A stretch of 9,541 bases of DNA from Pseudolabrys sp. (lineage in GTDB: Bacteria > Pseudomonadota > Alphaproteobacteria > Rhizobiales > Xanthobacteraceae): assembly GCA_019246455.1 (NCBI GenBank), contig JAFAQJ010000070.1, positions 1 through 9,541 of the forward strand, in the 5' to 3' direction. Each line of letters begins with the position of its first letter. The stretch's first letter is position 1. The translations under genes and the position numbers were made by a program. The notes under the pieces are model-generated. The model saw only the letters and a program-made list of their open reading frames with translations, ran no database searches and was not told the origin of the DNA. Of the stretch, positions 6,602 to 9,541 are shown one piece after another.

Positions 6602-7522
6602 ATGCCCACCCTCGCCCGCAGCTTGCGCCTGCATCTGATCGATTTGTTCGACACATTGTCCGGGCATGTCGTGGCCGGATTGCTGCGTGTCCTGCGACTG
6701 ACGAATCGCAAAGCGATGGCGAACCTCCTCGGCGTGACATTGCGCCGGGTCGGGCCCTGGCTGCCCGAACACAAGATCGGCCGCGCCAATCTTAAGGCCG
6801 CATTTCCCGAAAAGACGGATGCAGAAATCGAACGGATATTGGACGGAGTCTGGGATAACCTTGGTCGCGTTGCCGCCGAATTCGCGCATCTCGACCGCAT
6901 CAAAACTTACGATCCCGCGGTCGCAGGTCCCTCCGACATCGAGTACGGCCCGGAAACGCTGGAGCGTTTTCACCAACTGAGGCTCGATGGCAAACCGGCG
7001 CTCCTTTTCACAGCGCATCTCGCCAATTGGGAGCTCACCGCGCAGGTCGCGCACACCTATGGTCTTAATATGATTGTGGTGTACCGGCGCCCCAATCTCG
7101 GCCAGGTCGCCGATGCGGTCATGCGCATCCGCTCAAACTCGATGGGCGAATTGCTGCCGACCAGCCTGTCCGCTCCTGTCACGCTGGCGCGAAAGCTGGC
7201 CGAAGGCCGCCATGTTGGCATGCTCGTCGATCAATACAGCACGCGGGGCGTCGACGTGAAGTTCTTCGGACGTCAAACCAAGGCGAACGCGCTGATCGCG
7301 CGTCTGGCCCGGCAGATCGAATGCCCGATCCACGGCGCGCGCATCGTGCGTCTACCCGGCGACGGGTTTTATGGTGAGATCACGGAGGCGATCGAGCCGG
7401 TGCGCGATGCCGAGGGCAAGATCGACGTTGTCGACACCATGCAGGTGATCACCAATGTCGTCGAAGGTTGGGTGCGCGAACGCCCCGAACAGTGGCTGTG
7501 GCTGCACCGCCGCTGGCGCTAA
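6602..7522 (+). CDS. lpxXL: Lipid A very-long-chain fatty acid acyltransferase LpxXL
   Basis: This 306-residue inner-membrane protein belongs to the LpxL/LpxM (HtrB) lysophospholipid-acyltransferase family. The catalytic H-x4-E motif is His139-LANW-Glu144 (FTAHLANWE). Other family landmarks are YRRPN at 161-165, GMLVDQ at 206-211 (Asp210, Gln211), FFGR at 221-224 and the C-terminal QWLWLHRRW. The hydrophobic N-terminal segment near 10-32 should anchor it to the cytoplasmic face of the membrane. By synteny it transfers the AcpXL-bound VLCFA to a 3-hydroxyacyl group of lipid A. It begins 5 nt after the MDR gene and closes the operon. Its TAA (7520-7522) overlaps the stop of the convergent potF-like gene, so no terminator separates them. 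Confidence 0.92.
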   Translation: MPTLARSLRLHLIDLFDTLSGHVVAGLLRVLRLTNRKAMANLLGVTLRRVGPWLPEHKIGRANLKAAFPEKTDAEIERILDGVWDNLGRVAAEFAHLDRIKTYDPAVAGPSDIEYGPETLERFHQLRLDGKPALLFTAHLANWELTAQVAHTYGLNMIVVYRRPNLGQVADAVMRIRSNSMGELLPTSLSAPVTLARKLAEGRHVGMLVDQYSTRGVDVKFFGRQTKANALIARLARQIECPIHGARIVRLPGDGFYGEITEAIEPVRDAEGKIDVVDTMQVITNVVEGWVRERPEQWLWLHRRWR

Positions 7523-8628
7523 CGCCCGGTCTTGATCTTCGTCCAGAGCCGGTTGATCATGCGTTGGGTCTTCGCATCATGGGCGTGGATGACATAAAGC
7601 CGCGCCATCGTTGCCTCATCTGGATAGATGCTCGGATCTTTCAGCACAGTCAGGTCGATCAGCTTCTGGCTCGCCAGATTGCCATTCGCGTAAGAAACGA
7701 GATTGCTGTTCTTGGCGGCAACGTCCGGCCGCAGCAGGTAATTGATAAAGGCGTGCGCTTCCTCGACATGTTTGGCGTCCTTCGGAATGGCCAGATTGTC
7801 GAACCACATCTGCGCCCCCTCCTTAGGGATGGCGTAGCCGATCTCGACACCGTTTTTTGCCTCGGCCGCGCGTTTCTGCGCTTGTTTGATATCGCCCGAC
7901 CAGCCCACGACAAAACAGATTTCACCGCCGGCCAACGCGTTGAGATATTCCGACGAGTGGAATTTGCGCACCGACGGACGCACCTTGGCGACGACATCGG
8001 CAGCTTGTTCGAGCTCTTCCGGATCCGTCGAATCCGGGTTGATGCCGATATAGTGCAGCGCCGTGGTCAGAATGTCGTCCGAAGAATCCAGCATATGAAC
8101 GCCGCAGTTCCTAAACTTCGCCAAATTCTCCGGCTTGAAGGCATAATCCCAACTGTCGATCTTGGCATCGGCGCCAAATCGTTCGCGTAACGCCTTTATA
8201 TTGTAACCGATGCCGGTCGTGCCCCACATGTAGTTGACGGCGTACTGGTTGCCGGGGTCGTAGATGGCGAGGCGCTTGGCGATCTCCGGCCAGACGTTGG
8301 TGAGATTCGAAAGTTTCGACTTGTCGAGTTTCTGGAAAACGCCAGCCTTGATCTGCCGCTCAAGGAAATAAGCGGTCGGCACCACGACGTCATAACCGGA
8401 CTTCCCGGCCAGCAATTTGGTTTCGAGCGTATCGTTGGAGTCGAAGGTATCGTAGCGAACCTTGATGCCGGTCTCCTTGGTAAAATCGTCGAGCACCGAG
8501 GGGTCGATATAGTCCGACCAATTGTAGACGTTGACGATGCGTTCGCCTTGAGCGTGGTTGGTGGCGGCGCAGACGAAAATCATGGCCGCAGCGACGCCAC
8601 AGACGACAATACGCCTCAACAAGGTCAT
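7519..8628 (-). CDS. PotF-like periplasmic polyamine-binding protein
   Basis: The product has 369 residues with a signal peptide (about 1-27, ending NHAQ) and the fold of bacterial spermidine/putrescine-binding proteins. VYNWSDYIDP at 34-43 carries the ligand-contacting Trp37, Ser38, Asp39 and Tyr40 at the same numbering I recall for E. coli PotF. Further matches are the DSNDTLETKLLAGKSGYDVVVP stretch (63-84), GWSGD with Trp243 and Asp246, and FDN with Phe276 and Asp277. The end, LLRPDVAAKNS and RLWTKIKTGR, is also PotF-like. It should bind putrescine or spermidine in the periplasm and deliver it to an ABC transporter. No permease or ATPase gene adjoins it: downstream is the convergent lpxXL, upstream a rhodanese 15 nt away. 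A GGGGA site (8637-8641) precedes the ATG. Ligand choice is inferred. Confidence 0.87.
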   Translation of the reverse strand: MTLLRRIVVCGVAAAMIFVCAATNHAQGERIVNVYNWSDYIDPSVLDDFTKETGIKVRYDTFDSNDTLETKLLAGKSGYDVVVPTAYFLERQIKAGVFQKLDKSKLSNLTNVWPEIAKRLAIYDPGNQYAVNYMWGTTGIGYNIKALRERFGADAKIDSWDYAFKPENLAKFRNCGVHMLDSSDDILTTALHYIGINPDSTDPEELEQAADVVAKVRPSVRKFHSSEYLNALAGGEICFVVGWSGDIKQAQKRAAEAKNGVEIGYAIPKEGAQMWFDNLAIPKDAKHVEEAHAFINYLLRPDVAAKNSNLVSYANGNLASQKLIDLTVLKDPSIYPDEATMARLYVIHAHDAKTQRMINRLWTKIKTGR

Positions 8629-8643
8629 TGAGAAAATCCCCGT

Positions 8644-8973
8644 TCAGGTCTTGGTTGGCAAACCGGCCGCTTTCCAGCCGATGATGCCGCCGGCGAGGTG
8701 ACTGTCGTAGGGAAACCCCCGCTCCTGCGCTGCTAACGATGCGGTCACCGAGCGCTTGCCGGACCGGCAGGCGAAGACGACTTGCTTGCCTTGTGGTTCG
8801 GGAATGGCAGCTGGATCGAAGGTCGATAAGGGTACAAGCGCAGCGTCGGGATAGCTTTCGACCGCGGTCTCGTTCGGTTCGCGCACGTCGACGAGAAGCA
8901 TACGCCCTTCCGCCAAACCTTGGGCGACCTCCTCGGGCGTGAGATTATGAACTTGCCGTTCGTTTTCCGCCAT
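8644..8973 (-). CDS. Single-domain rhodanese-like protein
   Basis: This 109-residue cytoplasmic protein is one rhodanese domain. It opens with LTPEEVAQGLAEGRMLLVDVREPNE; the Asp29-Val-Arg31-Glu motif is characteristic. The active-site loop is CRSGKRS with the persulfide-forming Cys69, followed by GFPYDSHLAGGIIGWKAAGLP at the end. Such proteins carry sulfane sulfur for sulfur transfer, thiol redox or cyanide detoxification; the exact role cannot be read from sequence. The start has AGTAGGT upstream (8979-8985) at 5-nt spacing. It lies 20 nt after kup and 15 nt before the potF-like gene on the same strand, so the three are probably cotranscribed, though nothing functional obviously links them. 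Confidence 0.88.
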   Translation of the reverse strand: MAENERQVHNLTPEEVAQGLAEGRMLLVDVREPNETAVESYPDAALVPLSTFDPAAIPEPQGKQVVFACRSGKRSVTASLAAQERGFPYDSHLAGGIIGWKAAGLPTKT

Positions 8974-8993
8974 TGCGCACCTACTGCGGCGGA

Positions 8994-9541
8994 TTAAACC
9001 GTCACTTGCGTGCCGATTTCAACCACCCGCCCGGTGGGAATTTGGAAATAATCGGTGGCATCGTTCGCCAGGCGCGCGAGCTGGATGAACAACCGGTCCT
9101 GCCAGCGTGGCATGAAAGATTGCGCGGCCGGCTTGAGCGCGCGGCGCGACAGGAAGAACGACGTCGACATGATGTCGAAGGTCCATCCGAGTTTGCGCGC
9201 GATCGCGAGCGCCCTGGGAACGTTCGGCGTCTCCATGAAGCCGAACCTCAACATCACGCGCGAAAATGAATTTCCCACCGGTTCGATGCGAACCCGCTCG
9301 GCCGCAGGTATGCGCGGCCGGCCCGCCGTTTCGATCGTCAAGATGACATTCTTTTCGTGTAGCACTTTATAGTGTTTGAGGCTGTGCAGCAACGCGGTCG
9401 GCGCACTTGCCGGGTCACTGGTCAGGAAAACCGCGGTGCCGGGGACGCGATGCGGCGGCTTTTTTTCGAGCGTCGCCACTAGTGATTCGAGCGTCATTTC
9501 CTGCCGCCGTGTCTTCTCGAACAGGAGTCTCGTTCCTCTCC
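8994..9541 (-). CDS. kup: Kup family low-affinity potassium uptake protein, C-terminal part (5' end outside window)
   Basis: On the minus strand the frame is open from the window edge to the TAA at 8994-8996, giving about 181 residues. An internal Met at 9497 is not the start, because the frame continues upstream with [14 protein letters not shown], typical Kup sequence just after the last membrane helix. The visible part is the cytoplasmic C-terminal domain: [62 protein letters not shown] and the final [18 protein letters not shown]. Kup imports potassium with protons across the inner membrane. The membrane domain is beyond the window. It precedes the rhodanese by 20 nt. Confidence 0.92.
   Translation of the reverse strand, partial: RGTRLLFEKTRRQEMTLESLVATLEKKPPHRVPGTAVFLTSDPASAPTALLHSLKHYKVLHEKNVILTIETAGRPRIPAAERVRIEPVGNSFSRVMLRFGFMETPNVPRALAIARKLGWTFDIMSTSFFLSRRALKPAAQSFMPRWQDRLFIQLARLANDATDYFQIPTGRVVEIGTQVTV

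Noticed and set aside
7468..8190. 240-residue plus-strand open frame opposite the potF-like gene
   Set aside because: It starts inside lpxXL and mirrors the binding-protein codons; no family features.
1..9541. CRISPR array, tRNA/rRNA, insertion sequence, prophage or toxin-antitoxin system
   Set aside because: No direct-repeat array, cloverleaf-like sequence, transposase motif or terminal inverted repeats were seen; the genes are chromosomal housekeeping and envelope types.

Overview
The window is GC-rich, densely coding alphaproteobacterial DNA, most likely from the order Hyphomicrobiales (Rhizobiales) in the Bradyrhizobium/Nitrobacteraceae-Xanthobacteraceae direction. The main evidence is a complete, contiguous gene set for the very-long-chain fatty acid (VLCFA) of lipid A, a hallmark of that order. 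It is flanked by LigD, an RlpA-like protein and Kup of alphaproteobacterial type. The genus is inferred, not proven.

Left part (1-2169, plus strand). The window opens in the last codons of ligD (polymerase domain of the NHEJ ligase). Next comes a 5'-truncated remnant of a low-affinity iron permease family gene, then three stand-alone small genes: a secreted RlpA-like double-psi beta-barrel protein, a carboxymuconolactone decarboxylase (CMD) family protein with a very basic N-terminus, and a 100-residue single-pass membrane protein of unknown function.

Centre (about 2217-7522, plus strand). A recognisable sigma70-type promoter candidate precedes six tightly packed genes: acpXL, fabZXL, fabF2XL, fabF1XL, an MDR-family dehydrogenase (adh2XL) and lpxXL. 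The gaps are 4-12 nt, with one ATGA overlap. Together they should build a C26-C30 acyl chain on a dedicated carrier protein and transfer it to lipid A. AcpXL carries the chain, the two condensing-enzyme homologues extend it, FabZXL dehydrates, the MDR protein is the best in-cluster candidate for enoyl reduction, and LpxXL transfers the product. No ketoreductase is encoded here. The most notable observation is that fabF2XL has lost every catalytic residue of a ketosynthase while fabF1XL keeps all of them. The pair therefore looks like a ketosynthase/chain-length-factor heterodimer rather than two independent synthases.

Right part (7519-9541, minus strand). Three closely spaced genes read toward the VLCFA operon: the C-terminus of kup (potassium transporter, cut by the window edge), a single-domain rhodanese, and a PotF-like periplasmic polyamine-binding protein with no transporter genes beside it. 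The stop codons of lpxXL and the potF-like gene overlap tail to tail, leaving no room for a conventional terminator between the operons. No tRNA, rRNA, CRISPR array, insertion sequence or prophage was seen.
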